Of a DNA stretch of 64,000 nucleotides, positions 1 through 10,700 are shown in pieces. The DNA comes from Acinetobacter sp. A47 (GTDB lineage Bacteria > Pseudomonadota > Gammaproteobacteria > Pseudomonadales > Moraxellaceae). The notes under the pieces were generated by a model, which saw nothing but the letters and a program-made list of their open reading frames with translations, did not search any database and was not told the origin of the DNA. Numbering within the stretch: the stretch's first letter is position 1; every line of letters begins with the position of its first letter. The stretch spans positions 95,096 through 159,095 of the forward strand of contig NZ_JSUS01000039.1 of NCBI RefSeq assembly GCF_000805455.1. The letters run 5' to 3'. A program made the translations under genes and the position numbers.

Positions 1-3000
1 CACCTACAGCACCAATTGCATCATTGATATTATTCTGTCCAGTTCCGCCAATATCCGGGTTGCTATAACCTCCTGTTTGCGGATCATAGACTGTATTACC
101 ACCGATGATATTTTTAACACCTTCACCTTGGGCATTCAGTTGACTGCCATTAATCGCATCGGTTGAATCGGCACTCACGGTACCAGGCGCAACATGGGTG
201 ACTTTCAGGTCTCCTGCATCCATACCCGTACGACTCACACTTGGGCCAACAGGTTGACCATTCGCATCGGTAAATGCCAAACCTGTAGCATTGACAAGTG
301 TACTATCGCCCTGCGCATTCTTGATCGTAGTACCCGCTGCACTGTTTGCATGACTATTGCCTTGCGCATCTTTAACAATAGTCCCCCCAGCCACAATCGA
401 AGTACTGTTGCCTACCGGATCTTTGATTTCAACACCAGTATTGTCCAGGCGTGTATTGCCTGCAGTGACGCTATCTACGTTCAGGTCACGGTTCAGGCTG
501 TACTTGATGTTGTTGCCCTCTTTGGCAACCTGCAGGTTCTCTTCGCCATCGGCCGTGCCAATATCCACCGTATCACCCGCTTTCACAGCGCCGGCATTGG
601 TACCATTTGATTGCAAGGTCCAGCCTTTATCCAGCTCGGCCAGTGCATCACCAACATTGCCGGTTTCTGTTCCATTGATGTTATAAGTTGGCTTGGAAAC
701 CGTTCCGTCCGGATTAACGGTTGAGCCGCCACCCAAGGCATCCGCAACGCTTTGTGCATTATTGGCCAGCTGGCTACCATTAATCGCGTCTTTCGAGTCC
801 GGACTGATATCACCATCGGTTACCCCGGTAATCTTGCCCGTGCTACCATCAACAGTGACATCCCCGACTTTTACCGAATCAAACTCGACATCGTCTGCGG
901 TTGCCACAGTATAAATGGTCTGTCCATCTGCTCCGGTTTTACGATCAACCGTCATGTTCTTACCAGCTTCGACTTCGGTTTTTGAAGCCGCTGTGGTGGT
1001 TTTTAACTGATCCAGATTCACCGCATCAGTCCCTTCAGTACCCGCAGCAACATTACTGATTTTATTACCTGCTGCATCAATACCGGACTTGGTTACACTC
1101 GGGCCACCGCTAATGGTCATACCGTCATTGTTGATCACGGTATCACCTGCTGTCACGCTATCTACTTTCAGGTCACGGTTCAGGCTGTACTTGATGTTGT
1201 TGCCCTCTTTGGCAACCTGCAGGTTTTCTTCACCATCGGCCGTGCCAATATCTACTGTGTCACCCGCTTTTACAGCTCCGGCATTGGTACCATTTGATTG
1301 CAAAGTCCAGCCTTTATCCAGCTCGGCCAATGCATCGCCGACATTGCCGGTCTCTGTTCCATTGATGTTATAGGTTGGCTTGGAAACCGTTCCGTCCGGA
1401 TTAACGGTTGAGCCGCCACCCAAGGCGTCTGCAACGCTTTGTGCATTATTGGCTAGCTGGCTACCATTGATTGCATCTTTCGAGTCCGGGCTGATATCAC
1501 CATCAGTTACTCCGGTAATTTTGCCCGTGCTACCATCAACAGTAACATCCCCGACTTTTACCGAATCAAACTCGACATCATCTGCGGTCGCTACAGTATA
1601 AATGGTCTGTCCATCTGCTCCGGTTTTACGATCAACCGTCATGTTCTTGCCGGCTTCGACTTCGGTTTTTGAAGCCGCTGTAGTGGTTTTTAACTGATCC
1701 AGATTCACCGCATCGGTCCCTTCAGTACCCGCAGCAACATTACTGATTTTATTACCTGCTGCATCAATACCGGACTTGGTCACACTCGGGCCACCGCTAA
1801 TGGTCATGCCATCATTGTTGATGACGGTATCACCCGCGGTCACGCTATTCACATTCAGATCTTTGGCCAGCTCAATCGCCACTTTACCGTCTTGCACTTT
1901 GGTGCTGATATTGTCATCTGCACCAATTACATCAACTGCTTCACCCAGTTTTTTCTGAACAGTAGTGCCATCTTGGGCAGTCAGGCCAAAGCCTTTATCG
2001 GTCAAGTCCTGGCCAGCCTGATCAAGCTGGTCTTTATTGACTGCATCTGTTCCCGCAACTCCCGGAGCAACATTGCTAATAGTCGTACCGCCCGCATCAA
2101 TGCCAGACTTGGTCATACTTGGGCCACCGCTAATGGTCATACCATCATTGTTGATGACGGTATCGCCTGCTGTCACGCTATCTACTTTCAGGTCACGGTT
2201 CAGGCTGTATTTGATGTTGTTGCCCTCTTTGGCAACCTGCAGGTTTTCTTCGCCATCGGCTGTACCGATGTCCACCGTATCCCCCGCTTTTACAGCTCCG
2301 GCATTGGTACCATTTGATTGCAAAGTCCAACCTTTGTCCAGCTCGGCCAGTGCATCGCCGACATTGCCAGTCTCTGTTCCATTGATGTTATAAGTTGGCT
2401 TGGAAACTGTTCCATCCGGATTAACGGTTGAGCCGCCACCCAAGGCGTCTGCAACGCTTTGTGCATTATTGGCTAGCTGGCTACCATTGATTGCATCTTT
2501 CGAGTCCGGGCTGATATCACCATCGGTTACTCCGGTAATTTTGCCCGTGCTACCATCAACAGTAACATCTCCGACTTTTACCGAATTAAATTCGACATCA
2601 TCTGCAGTCGCCACAGTATAAATGGTCTGTCCATCTGCTCCGGTTTTACTATCAACTGTCATGTTCTTGCCGGCTTCGACTTCGGTTTTTGAAGCCGCTG
2701 TAGTGGTTTTTAACTGATCCAGATTCACCGCATCAGTCCCTTCAGTACCCGCAGCAACATTACTGATTTTATTACCTGCTGCATCAATACCGGACTTGGT
2801 CACACTCGGGCCACCGCTAATGGTCATGCCATCATTGTTGATGACGGTATCACCCGCGGTCACACTATTCACATTCAGGTCTTTGGCCAGCTCAATCGCC
2901 ACTTTACCGTCTTGCACTTTGGTGCTGATATTGTCATCTGCACCAATTACATCCACAGCTTCACCCAATTTTTTCTGAACAGTAGTGCCATCTTGGGCAG

Positions 3001-6000
3001 TCAGGCCAAAGCCTTTATCGGTCAAGTCCTGGCCAGCCTGATCAAGCTGGTCTTTATTGACTGCATCTGTTCCCGCAACTCCCGGAGCAACATTGCTAAT
3101 AGTCGTACCGCCCGCATCAATGCCAGACTTGGTCATACTTGGGCCGCCGCTAATGGTCATACCATCATTGTTGATGACGGTATCGCCTGCTGTCACGCTA
3201 TCTACTTTCAGGTCACGGTTCAGGCTGTATTTGATGTTGTTGCCCTCTTTGGCAACCTGCAGGTTTTCTTCGCCATCGGCTGTACCAATATCCACCGTAT
3301 CACCCGCTTTTACAGCTCCGGCATTGGTACCATTTGATTGCAAGGTCCAGCCTTTATCCAGCTGGGCCAATGCATCGCCGACATTGCCGGTCTCTGTTCC
3401 ATTGATGTTATAGGTTGGCTTGGAAACCGTTCCATCCGGATTAACGGTTGAGCCGCCACCCAGAGCATCCGCAACACTTTGTGCATTATTGGCCAGCTGA
3501 CTACCGTTGATCGCGTCTTTCGAGTCCGGACTGATATCACCATCAGCAACATTAGTGATCTTATTGCCTGCGGCATCAATACCAGACTTGGTCATGCTTG
3601 GACCATTGGCAATGCTGACACCATCGTTATTCATCACCGTGTCACCCGCAGTAACACTATCTATATCGAGATTGCGGGAAAGTTCAATTGCCACCTGACC
3701 ATTCTGGACTTTCGTACGAATGTTCTGGTCTGCACCAACCACATCAACGGCTTCACCCAGTTTTTTCTGAACTGTGGTGCCATCTTGAGCAGTCAGACCA
3801 AAGCCTTTATCGGTCAAGTCTCGGCCAGCCTGATCAAGCTGGTCTTTATTGACTGCATCTGTTCCCGCAACTCCCGGAGCAACATTGCTAATGGTCGTAC
3901 CGCCCGCATCGATGCCAGACTTGGTCATACTTGGGCCACCGCTAATGCTCATACCATCATTGTTGATGACGGTATCGCCTGCAGTGACGCTGTCCACTTT
4001 CAGGTCACGGTTCAGGCTGTACTTGATGTTGTTGCCCTCTTTGGCAACCTGCAAGTTTTCCTCACCATCGGCGGTACCGATATCCACCGTATCACCTGCT
4101 TTTACAGCTTCGGCATTGGCACCATTGGACTGCAAGGTCCAGCCTTTGTCCAGCTCGGCCAATGCATCACCAACATTGCCGGTTTCTGTCCCGTTAATAT
4201 TATAAGTCGGGTTAGTAACAGCACCTGTGGTCGGATCATATGTGGAACCACCACCCAAGGCATCAGCGGTACTTTGACCAAGCTGATCAACACCATCCTG
4301 TACACTTCTTAACTGGCTGACATTGACTGCATCCGTATCTTCCGCACCGGCCGATACATTCTGGATACGGCGCTCATTGCCAGCTGTACCCACTGAAACC
4401 ACAGAACTTGGAGCTGCAGTTCCTGTCCGGTACGCCGCACCCGAAGCTGTTGAAGTCTGGCTGCCCGATCCCAATGCCACATCATCAGCATTGGTTGCCA
4501 CTGCATTAGAACCCAGTGCGACACCGTTAGTTGCCTGTGCATTGGCACTATCGCCTAAGGCAATCGCACCAGCCGCTGCCGCTGTTGATGTATTGCCTAG
4601 AGCAACCGAACCTTGCCCAATTGCCTTGTTTTCATTACCAATCGCCACTGCACCGTTTGCTGCTGTATCACCTGCATCATCGCCAGCTGCAGTATTATTA
4701 CGTCCCAAGGCAACTGTACCATTACCATTTGCCGTGTTTGGGTCACCCAATGCAACTGCACCATCACCTGTGGCCTTCTGATCACGGCCAATCGCTACCG
4801 CACCGCCTGAAGCGGAGGCCGCATTTGCCGTGGTGGTACCAGAACCCAACGCCACATTCTGGCCTGTAGCGCCGGTAGTCACGCCATTGCCCATTGCAAT
4901 ATTATTGCTGCCCCCACTTGCAGTTGCCGCATCCAGGCCTATAGCAATATCATGATCACCTTGTGCTTTGGCCTTATCCCCCACCGCTACACTAGAGGTA
5001 CCATTGGCATCTGCTTCATTGCCATAGGCTGCTGCATTTGCTCCGGTTGCTTTGGCTTGACGGCCTACCGCAGACGCCTGACTACCGGCTCCCTTGGCAC
5101 TGGTACCCAATGCAATGGAATCTGTACCACTCGCATTGGCAGCAGTTGCAAGGTCATATTGTGCATCTCCGGTACTACTACCAATCGCAATACCGCGGAT
5201 GCCTGAGGTAGTTGCAGAGTTACCTAACGAGATCCCTCCAGTTGCACCTTGCTCAACGGTAGCGGTACTACCTAGCCCTATTCCAAAATCGGCGAGTACA
5301 TTGGTACCGCGCCCCATGGCAATTGCGGTGTTGCCTGCTGCACGGTTATTGACACCAATCGCAGTACTTGAATTTCCGCTGGTCAGTTCATTACCCACCC
5401 CGAGTGCCGTGTTATAGCCATCGCCGGTGGTACGGTTACCCTGACCAATCGCGATATTATGAAAACCGCCCCCATCTATTGTATTTGAGTTCCCGACTGC
5501 AGTTCCGCCGCCGGTATTGGTCACTTTGTTGTTTTGCCCGACAGCTGTGGCCCGACTTGTATAGGCAGCTGCGCCTGAAGGATAAGGATTTGTGCCTGCT
5601 CCGCGACGATTTGCCAATGCCTGCTGTTGGGTGACATTTGTTCCTGTTGCTTCACTTCCAGCGCCAATTGCAACGGCTTCATCCGAACTTGCATTTGCTC
5701 TGTAGCCCACAGCTGTTGCACTGGCTGCGGTTGCAGCAGCATTTGCCCCAAGGGCCGATGCATTGGTTGCAGTTGCAGATGAATAAGACCCGACACTGAC
5801 CGAACCACCGCCACTTGCACCTGCACGGCGTCCTAAAGCAATAGCACTATTTCCGGATGCCTCAGCATATCCGCCAACAGCAATCCCGAAGTTCTGATTA
5901 ACTCCAGTTTTTGCATCATTACCAATGGCGATCGAACCAGCCGTGTCAGTTTGTGCATTTTTTCCAATTGCAATCTGTCCACCACCATTTAAAGGCTGTG

Positions 6001-6445
6001 CATCGGTAGTATTGGAGATCCGGTTGCCCGTTTTCGTATTTGAACCTATGGCGATATTATCTGGCGCGCTGTTTGAGTCCGCTCTGGAACCCACAGATAT
6101 TCCACCGTTACCTGCGGCACAGGCCTGGTTACCTACCGCCACACTATTGCCTGACTTGGTCCCACTACCGGTACTGGTTGCAGTACAGTTGGTATAAGTA
6201 GTACCTCCACCCGCTTCATAACCGGCAAAAGTCGTTCCACTCCAGAGAACCGAACAGATTAAAGTCAATAATACAGTGGGGGTAAAAGCTAGACGTGAGC
6301 CTGAAGACTGTTCAATAGAAAGCGGTAAAGTGACACCTGAACCAGATGATACACTGCGGTTCTTTGTTACACCTCTAGCAATTTCTGAAACTACAGTCCA
6401 TAACCGTAAACTTTTATTCCATACCAAACGATAAATTTTATTCAT
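1..6445 (-). CDS. ata: Trimeric autotransporter adhesin (YadA/Ata family), 3' end beyond window
   Basis: Type Vc secreted adhesin that would trimerise on the outer membrane and bind surfaces or host molecules. The frame is open from the ATG at 6445 to base 1 (about 2148 residues) with no stop, so the C-terminal anchor lies outside the window. It begins with an extended signal peptide (MNKIYRLVWNKSL..., an ESPR as in other type V proteins) and a hydrophobic stretch ending near TTFAG. A YadA-like head of AIG/AVG-type repeats runs to about residue 690. A neck follows (motif NVSAGAEDTDAVNVSQL), then a long stalk of repeated DAINGSQL and DAVNKDQL necks alternating with beta-rich connectors. The stalk DNA contains 1020-bp tandem repeats. 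It lies downstream of tpgA and is preceded by its own 412-bp intergenic region, so it probably has its own promoter. It is a paralogue of the adhesin at 7744-15807, with an almost identical N-terminus and stalk modules. Confidence 0.93.
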   Translation of the reverse strand, partial: MNKIYRLVWNKSLRLWTVVSEIARGVTKNRSVSSGSGVTLPLSIEQSSGSRLAFTPTVLLTLICSVLWSGTTFAGYEAGGGTTYTNCTATSTGSGTKSGNSVAVGNQACAAGNGGISVGSRADSNSAPDNIAIGSNTKTGNRISNTTDAQPLNGGGQIAIGKNAQTDTAGSIAIGNDAKTGVNQNFGIAVGGYAEASGNSAIALGRRAGASGGGSVSVGSYSSATATNASALGANAAATAASATAVGYRANASSDEAVAIGAGSEATGTNVTQQQALANRRGAGTNPYPSGAAAYTSRATAVGQNNKVTNTGGGTAVGNSNTIDGGGFHNIAIGQGNRTTGDGYNTALGVGNELTSGNSSTAIGVNNRAAGNTAIAMGRGTNVLADFGIGLGSTATVEQGATGGISLGNSATTSGIRGIAIGSSTGDAQYDLATAANASGTDSIALGTSAKGAGSQASAVGRQAKATGANAAAYGNEADANGTSSVAVGDKAKAQGDHDIAIGLDAATASGGSNNIAMGNGVTTGATGQNVALGSGTTTANAASASGGAVAIGRDQKATGDGAVALGDPNTANGNGTVALGRNNTAAGDDAGDTAANGAVAIGNENKAIGQGSVALGNTSTAAAAGAIALGDSANAQATNGVALGSNAVATNADDVALGSGSQTSTASGAAYRTGTAAPSSVVSVGTAGNERRIQNVSAGAEDTDAVNVSQLRSVQDGVDQLGQSTADALGGGSTYDPTTGAVTNPTYNINGTETGNVGDALAELDKGWTLQSNGANAEAVKAGDTVDIGTADGEENLQVAKEGNNIKYSLNRDLKVDSVTAGDTVINNDGMSISGGPSMTKSGIDAGGTTISNVAPGVAGTDAVNKDQLDQAGRDLTDKGFGLTAQDGTTVQKKLGEAVDVVGADQNIRTKVQNGQVAIELSRNLDIDSVTAGDTVMNNDGVSIANGPSMTKSGIDAAGNKITNVADGDISPDSKDAINGSQLANNAQSVADALGGGSTVNPDGTVSKPTYNINGTETGNVGDALAQLDKGWTLQSNGTNAGAVKAGDTVDIGTADGEENLQVAKEGNNIKYSLNRDLKVDSVTAGDTVINNDGMTISGGPSMTKSGIDAGGTTISNVAPGVAGTDAVNKDQLDQAGQDLTDKGFGLTAQDGTTVQKKLGEAVDVIGADDNISTKVQDGKVAIELAKDLNVNSVTAGDTVINNDGMTISGGPSVTKSGIDAAGNKISNVAAGTEGTDAVNLDQLKTTTAASKTEVEAGKNMTVDSKTGADGQTIYTVATADDVEFNSVKVGDVTVDGSTGKITGVTDGDISPDSKDAINGSQLANNAQSVADALGGGSTVNPDGTVSKPTYNINGTETGNVGDALAELDKGWTLQSNGTNAGAVKAGDTVDIGTADGEENLQVAKEGNNIKYSLNRDLKVDSVTAGDTVINNDGMTISGGPSMTKSGIDAGGTTISNVAPGVAGTDAVNKDQLDQAGQDLTDKGFGLTAQDGTTVQKKLGEAVDVIGADDNISTKVQDGKVAIELAKDLNVNSVTAGDTVINNDGMTISGGPSVTKSGIDAAGNKISNVAAGTEGTDAVNLDQLKTTTAASKTEVEAGKNMTVDRKTGADGQTIYTVATADDVEFDSVKVGDVTVDGSTGKITGVTDGDISPDSKDAINGSQLANNAQSVADALGGGSTVNPDGTVSKPTYNINGTETGNVGDALAELDKGWTLQSNGTNAGAVKAGDTVDIGTADGEENLQVAKEGNNIKYSLNRDLKVDSVTAGDTVINNDGMTISGGPSVTKSGIDAAGNKISNVAAGTEGTDAVNLDQLKTTTAASKTEVEAGKNMTVDRKTGADGQTIYTVATADDVEFDSVKVGDVTVDGSTGKITGVTDGDISPDSKDAINGSQLANNAQSVADALGGGSTVNPDGTVSKPTYNINGTETGNVGDALAELDKGWTLQSNGTNAGAVKAGDTVDIGTADGEENLQVAKEGNNIKYSLNRDLNVDSVTAGNTRLDNTGVEIKDPVGNSTSIVAGGTIVKDAQGNSHANSAAGTTIKNAQGDSTLVNATGLAFTDANGQPVGPSVSRTGMDAGDLKVTHVAPGTVSADSTDAINGSQLNAQGEGVKNIIGGNTVYDPQTGGYSNPDIGGTGQNNINDAIGAVG
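1380..2399. repeat. 1020-bp tandem repeat, copy 1 (adhesin stalk)
   Basis: This copy and the next one (2400-3419) are near-identical over 1020 bp (340 codons), differing at scattered, mostly third-codon positions. The repeat is in frame, so copy-number change would lengthen or shorten the stalk without breaking the protein. The segment at 693-1379 is the same unit lacking a 333-bp internal module (687 bp). Confidence 0.85.
2400..3419. repeat. 1020-bp tandem repeat, copy 2 (adhesin stalk)
   Basis: Second full copy of the 340-codon stalk unit. A third copy starts at 3420 with the same bases and departs from the unit near 3541, where the sequence switches to a different stalk connector. Confidence 0.85.
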
Positions 6446-6511
6446 ATGAAGTGCCTACTATTGTTCATTATTAGTGCACTTTTAAAGCTAGACAAAAATA
6501 TTCAACGAGGC

Positions 6512-6539
6512 TTAACAATCACCTCTAAAAATTAACAAT
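6512..6539 (-). promoter_or_regulatory. Pair of ATTGTTAA direct repeats, 20 bp apart
   Basis: On the minus strand ATTGTTAA occurs at 6539-6532 and again at 6519-6512, exactly 20 bp apart, ending 67 bp before the adhesin start. The same pair, same spacing and nearly the same distance (65 bp), lies upstream of the other adhesin. Two helical turns between half-sites suits an AraC-type activator. This is an inference; no consensus is known to me. Confidence 0.5.
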
Positions 6540-6814
6540 TACTTCACTTGTTTTGTAAAAAATAAAATTATTTGATAAATAAACCGTTTTCTCAACATTA
6601 AATATCGTTTTTTTAAACTTAATAGGACTGCAAATTAAAATCACGCTCATAATAAATGTAAATAAAAATAAAGTTATTCTTATTCAAACTATTAACCATT
6701 ATTTAGCCAGTTTAATCACCTTAAAATAATATTGATCTCAGCTCATACCAGAAGAGGGCCATTTCATTTCAAGAAGTTTTATTTTTATTATTGAAAGAAA
6801 TGGTATAAAGAAAA

Positions 6815-6837
6815 AGCAGGTACGAAATATACCTGCT
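6815..6837 (-). terminator. Rho-independent terminator after tpgA
   Basis: Arms AGCAGGTA and TACCTGCT (8 bp) with a 7-base loop, followed on the minus strand by TTTTTCTTT. It lies 20 bp downstream of the tpgA stop and separates tpgA from the next adhesin gene. Confidence 0.75.
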
Positions 6838-6857
6838 CTCTACTTATACTGTATTAA

Positions 6858-7682
6858 TTACCACTGAATATTGACACGACGATTCGGTGCCATACATTCA
6901 AGTAACTGGTTATTTCTTGCCTGCCCGGAACACTGTTGATAATCTTCAGTCTGGCTATTGGCCTGTACCTGAATTCTTGATGGGTCAATACCTTGTTGAA
7001 CCAGAAGCTGTGCAACGGTATGCGCACGCTTGGCAGAGAGTGCCTGATTATAGTTGAAGTTTCCCAAACGGTCGGTATAACCCGAGACCACGACAGGTCG
7101 ATCAGATTTTTTAATTTCATCGGCCATACGGGAAATATTGGCAGAACCCGGTTCAATCGAGTTGGCATCAGAACGGTCAAAGGCAAAGAATACCGCAGCA
7201 GATTGTGGCGTGGCCTGAGCTAATGGCGCAGGTAATGTTGCTGGTACAACATTATTGACACCCCACGTCATCAAGCCCTGACATTCCTCACCTTTCCATG
7301 ATAAACGGCTGGCAATATAATTTTTGTCATAATCAATCCGTAGCTGACAACGTTTGTAATCCTGAGTATTCGGAACCCGAATATCCAGCACATAATTCCA
7401 TACTTTTACACCAAATACGCCTTCATTAAAGTGTGGATTGCCAAGAATATGACGGAATTGATCCTTATTCATCCCTACGTCTAAACGCGCGACATCATTA
7501 TATTCATAACGTTTTACCAGCTTGAGGTAACTTTTCTTTATTTCAGGAAAAGTTACCTCCTGAGCTGCTGTTAACTCAACTTCACCCTGCGCCTCGGCAG
7601 GACTTTCAGTCTGGTCTGCGGCCTGAATGTGCAATGCAGTTCCCGCCAGTATCATGACCATTAAAGCTTGTATCTTATTCAT
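6858..7682 (-). CDS. tpgA: TpgA-like periplasmic protein with OmpA-type peptidoglycan-binding domain
   Basis: 274 residues. A signal peptide ends near HIQA. Residues about 45-130 resemble a SmpA/OmlA (BamE-like) domain ([17 protein letters not shown]). Residues about 160-274 form an OmpA C-terminal domain with the expected Asp and Arg of the peptidoglycan-binding site ([15 protein letters not shown]). In Acinetobacter sp. Tol 5 the gene directly downstream of ataA, tpgA, has this architecture and tethers the adhesin anchor to the cell wall. Here it starts 61 bp after the stop of the complete adhesin on the same strand, matching that operon. A hairpin at 7712-7733 sits between the two genes. 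The alternative is a generic OmpA-family lipoprotein-like protein, but there is no lipobox. Confidence 0.85.
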   Translation of the reverse strand: MNKIQALMVMILAGTALHIQAADQTESPAEAQGEVELTAAQEVTFPEIKKSYLKLVKRYEYNDVARLDVGMNKDQFRHILGNPHFNEGVFGVKVWNYVLDIRVPNTQDYKRCQLRIDYDKNYIASRLSWKGEECQGLMTWGVNNVVPATLPAPLAQATPQSAAVFFAFDRSDANSIEPGSANISRMADEIKKSDRPVVVSGYTDRLGNFNYNQALSAKRAHTVAQLLVQQGIDPSRIQVQANSQTEDYQQCSGQARNNQLLECMAPNRRVNIQW

Positions 7683-7711
7683 ATATATCTCACTTCATTA
7701 TTGTTGGAATA

Positions 7712-7733
7712 AGGAGAGCCTGACAGCTCTCCT
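7712..7733 (-). other. Hairpin between adhesin and tpgA
   Basis: Arms AGGAGAGC and GCTCTCCT flank a 6-base loop. On the minus strand the stem is followed by TTATTCC, not a clean T run, so it is at best a leaky terminator. It could lower tpgA expression relative to the giant upstream gene, or protect mRNA ends. It also overlaps the region just upstream of the tpgA start. Confidence 0.45.
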
Positions 7734-7743
7734 GCTGATGGGT

Positions 7744-10700
7744 TTAGTCAATAACAGTACTTACGCCAACACGGACAAGTGGACTATTGCCTTCACTTCC
7801 CATCGCTGCACCTGTAGTGAGAGACCAGCGGCCATTATCGGCCGTACGTCTAAAGGTCACACCAATTGCACTCTGATCATTGTAATAAGCTGCACCCGCC
7901 GCCATGGTTAACTTGCCAGCAACAAATGGTGCATTTTCCAAAGCTGCCGTTGCCGCTATACCTGCCGACATCTTGTCTTCCAGCTTACCGATACGCTTAT
8001 TGGTGTCATAGAATGCCTGTTGCATTTGATCACCGAGATTGGTAACACGGTCATCAATAGCACCCAAGGCATCGCCTACATTGTTATAGCTACCGCCTGC
8101 AACGTTATAGCTAGGACCTTTCCAGCCTTTATCCGGGTCATAACCGGCACCACCACCCAAGGCCGCACCGACATCCTGATAAGACTGATGTAGCTGACCA
8201 CCATTGATGCCATCTTGTGAGCCTTTGGCAATGGTTCCATCAGCAACGCCTGTCACTTTCTTGCCACCGGCATTAATACCATCGGTTGTCATGCTAGGGC
8301 CTTGCTCGCCTTTTGGTCCGGTAATGCTGACTCCGCCACCAGTAATGGTGGTCGTACCCTGGTTACCTGTAACATTGACCTGATTGGCATTTACATCTTT
8401 CGCGGTAACACTATCCACTTTAATGTCTTTTGACAGGCCAACTTCATAATCGGTACTGCCATCGGCTTTCTTGTTTTCTGTTACAGAGATGTTGCCATCT
8501 TTATTGCTGACAGACGATTTCGCAGCTTTGGCATCATTTTTCACAGAGGCAATGGCATCATTGATGTTGTCATGACCTGTTCCACCGATATTGCTGGTGC
8601 TGATCGTGCCATCCGGATTTACAGTCGTATTACCACCGATAGCGCCTGCCACACTGTCAGAAACGCCTTTAAGCTGTCCACCATTCACTGCATCTTTCGA
8701 GCCTGCGGCAATGTCGCCATCAGCAATACCAGTAACTTTCTTGTCACCTGCATCAATGCCGTCTTTGGTTACACTTGGGCCACCCTCGATCTTCAAGCCA
8801 TCTCCGTCAACACGGGTACCACCGGCAGTAACGCTATCAACATCCAGATCTGGTGCGGTGGAGACTTCATAATTGCTGCTACCATCAGCATTTTTGCTTT
8901 CTTTCACAACAATATTTTTACCCTCGGTTACACTCGACTTCGCTGCTTTCGCCGCGTCACCTACCGCCCCAATGGCATCATTGATATTGTCCTTACCGAT
9001 TCCACCAATGTTGCTGGTATTAATGGTACCGTCCGGATTTACCGTGGTGTTACCACCAATCGATTTTGCAACGCTGTCAGACACACCCTTTAACTGGCTA
9101 CCGTTGATTGCATCTTGCGAATCTGCAGCAACCCGACCCGGTGCTACACCTGTAATCACGGTATTGCCTGCATCAATTCCCTTGGCCGTAATACTCGGAC
9201 CAATGTGATTGCCGTCTGGATCAACAAAGCCCAGTCCTGTTGAGTTCACAACAGTGCCGTTACCGTCAGCATCTTTTAGGCTGATGCCTTTGGCACCATA
9301 TTCAGCTTCATTGCCTTCGCCATCTTTAACTTGAGTACCGGTCGCTGTCAGAACGGTTTCGTTACCTTCATCATCAGTTGCAGTCACACTATCAAATTTC
9401 ACATCTTTTGCTGTAGCAACTTTATAGCTGGTACTGCCATCGGCATTCTTGGTCTCGGTCACAACCATGTTGTCACCTTCAGTGACTGTAGTTTTTGCCG
9501 CTTTGGCAGCAGCACCGACTGCACCAATCGCATCATTAATGTTGTCTTGACCTGTTCCCCCAATATCAGGGTTAGTGTATTTGCCTGTGTCTGGATCATA
9601 TTGGGTATTCCCACCAATAATGTTCTTCACACCTTCGCCTTGGGCATGCAACTGACTACCATTGATCGCATCGGTTGAGTCGGCGCTGACTGTACCAGGG
9701 GCAACACCTGTAATTTTCTTGTTACCGGCATTGATACCCGCCTTGGTAATACTTGGACCTCCTGTAACCGTCATTCCGTCACTGTTGATCACCGTATCAC
9801 CTGCCGTCACACTATCCACTTTCAGATCACGGTTCAGGCTGTACTTGATGTTGTTACCCTCTTTGGCCACCTGCAGGTTTTCTTCACCATCTACGGTACC
9901 AATATCTACCGTATCACCCGCTTTTACAGCTCCGGCATTGGTACCATTTGATTGCAAAGTCCAGCCTTTATCCAGTTCAGTAATGGCATCTCCGACATTA
10001 TTGACGTTGTTACCGTTCACGGTATAGTTCGGTGCAGTGACTGTGCCATCCGGATTAACGGTTGAACCACCACCTAAGGCATCCGATACACTTTGTGCAT
10101 TTTTGGCAAGCTGGCTGCCGTTGATGGCATCTTTCGAGTCTGGATTGATATCACCATCAGCAACTCCGGTAATCTTGCCGGTTGCGCCATCAATGTTGAC
10201 ATCACCTACTTTTACCGAATCGAAGTTCACATCACGGGCTGTGGCCACTTCATAGTTGGTGCTACCGTCCACATTCTTGCTTTCGGTCACCCGCATGTTA
10301 TCACCCTGGGTCACTGTCGATTTGGCAGCAATAGCTGCCCCGCGTACCGAATCAATCGCATCATGAATATTATCTTTGCCTGTGTTACCCACATTGCTGG
10401 TGGTGATTGAACCATCCGGATTCAATACTGTTTCACCTCCAATCGAGTTCTTCACGCTGTCTGCAACACCGTGTAACTGGCTACCATTGATCGCATCTTT
10501 AGAGCCGGCGGCAACGGTACCATCAGTCACACCACTGATCTTGCCTGTTGCGCCATCAATGTTGACGTCCCCGACTTTCACCGAGTTAAACTCAACATCA
10601 TCTGCAGTCGCAACGGTATAAATGGTTTGTCCATCTGCACCGGTTTTACTGTCAACAGTCATGTTCTTGCCGGCTTCAACTTCCGTTTTCGCCGCCGCAG

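Larger units (their letters stand above)
6446..6857. other. Intergenic region between tpgA and the second adhesin gene
   Basis: AT-rich, 412 bp, no convincing coding sequence. It holds the tpgA terminator (6815-6837) and, close to the adhesin start, two ATTGTTAA repeats 20 bp apart. The 60-odd bases next to the start codon resemble those upstream of the other adhesin (shared AGGCACTT near the start), so the leader was probably duplicated along with the gene. A weak AGG is the only Shine-Dalgarno-like element. Confidence 0.7.
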
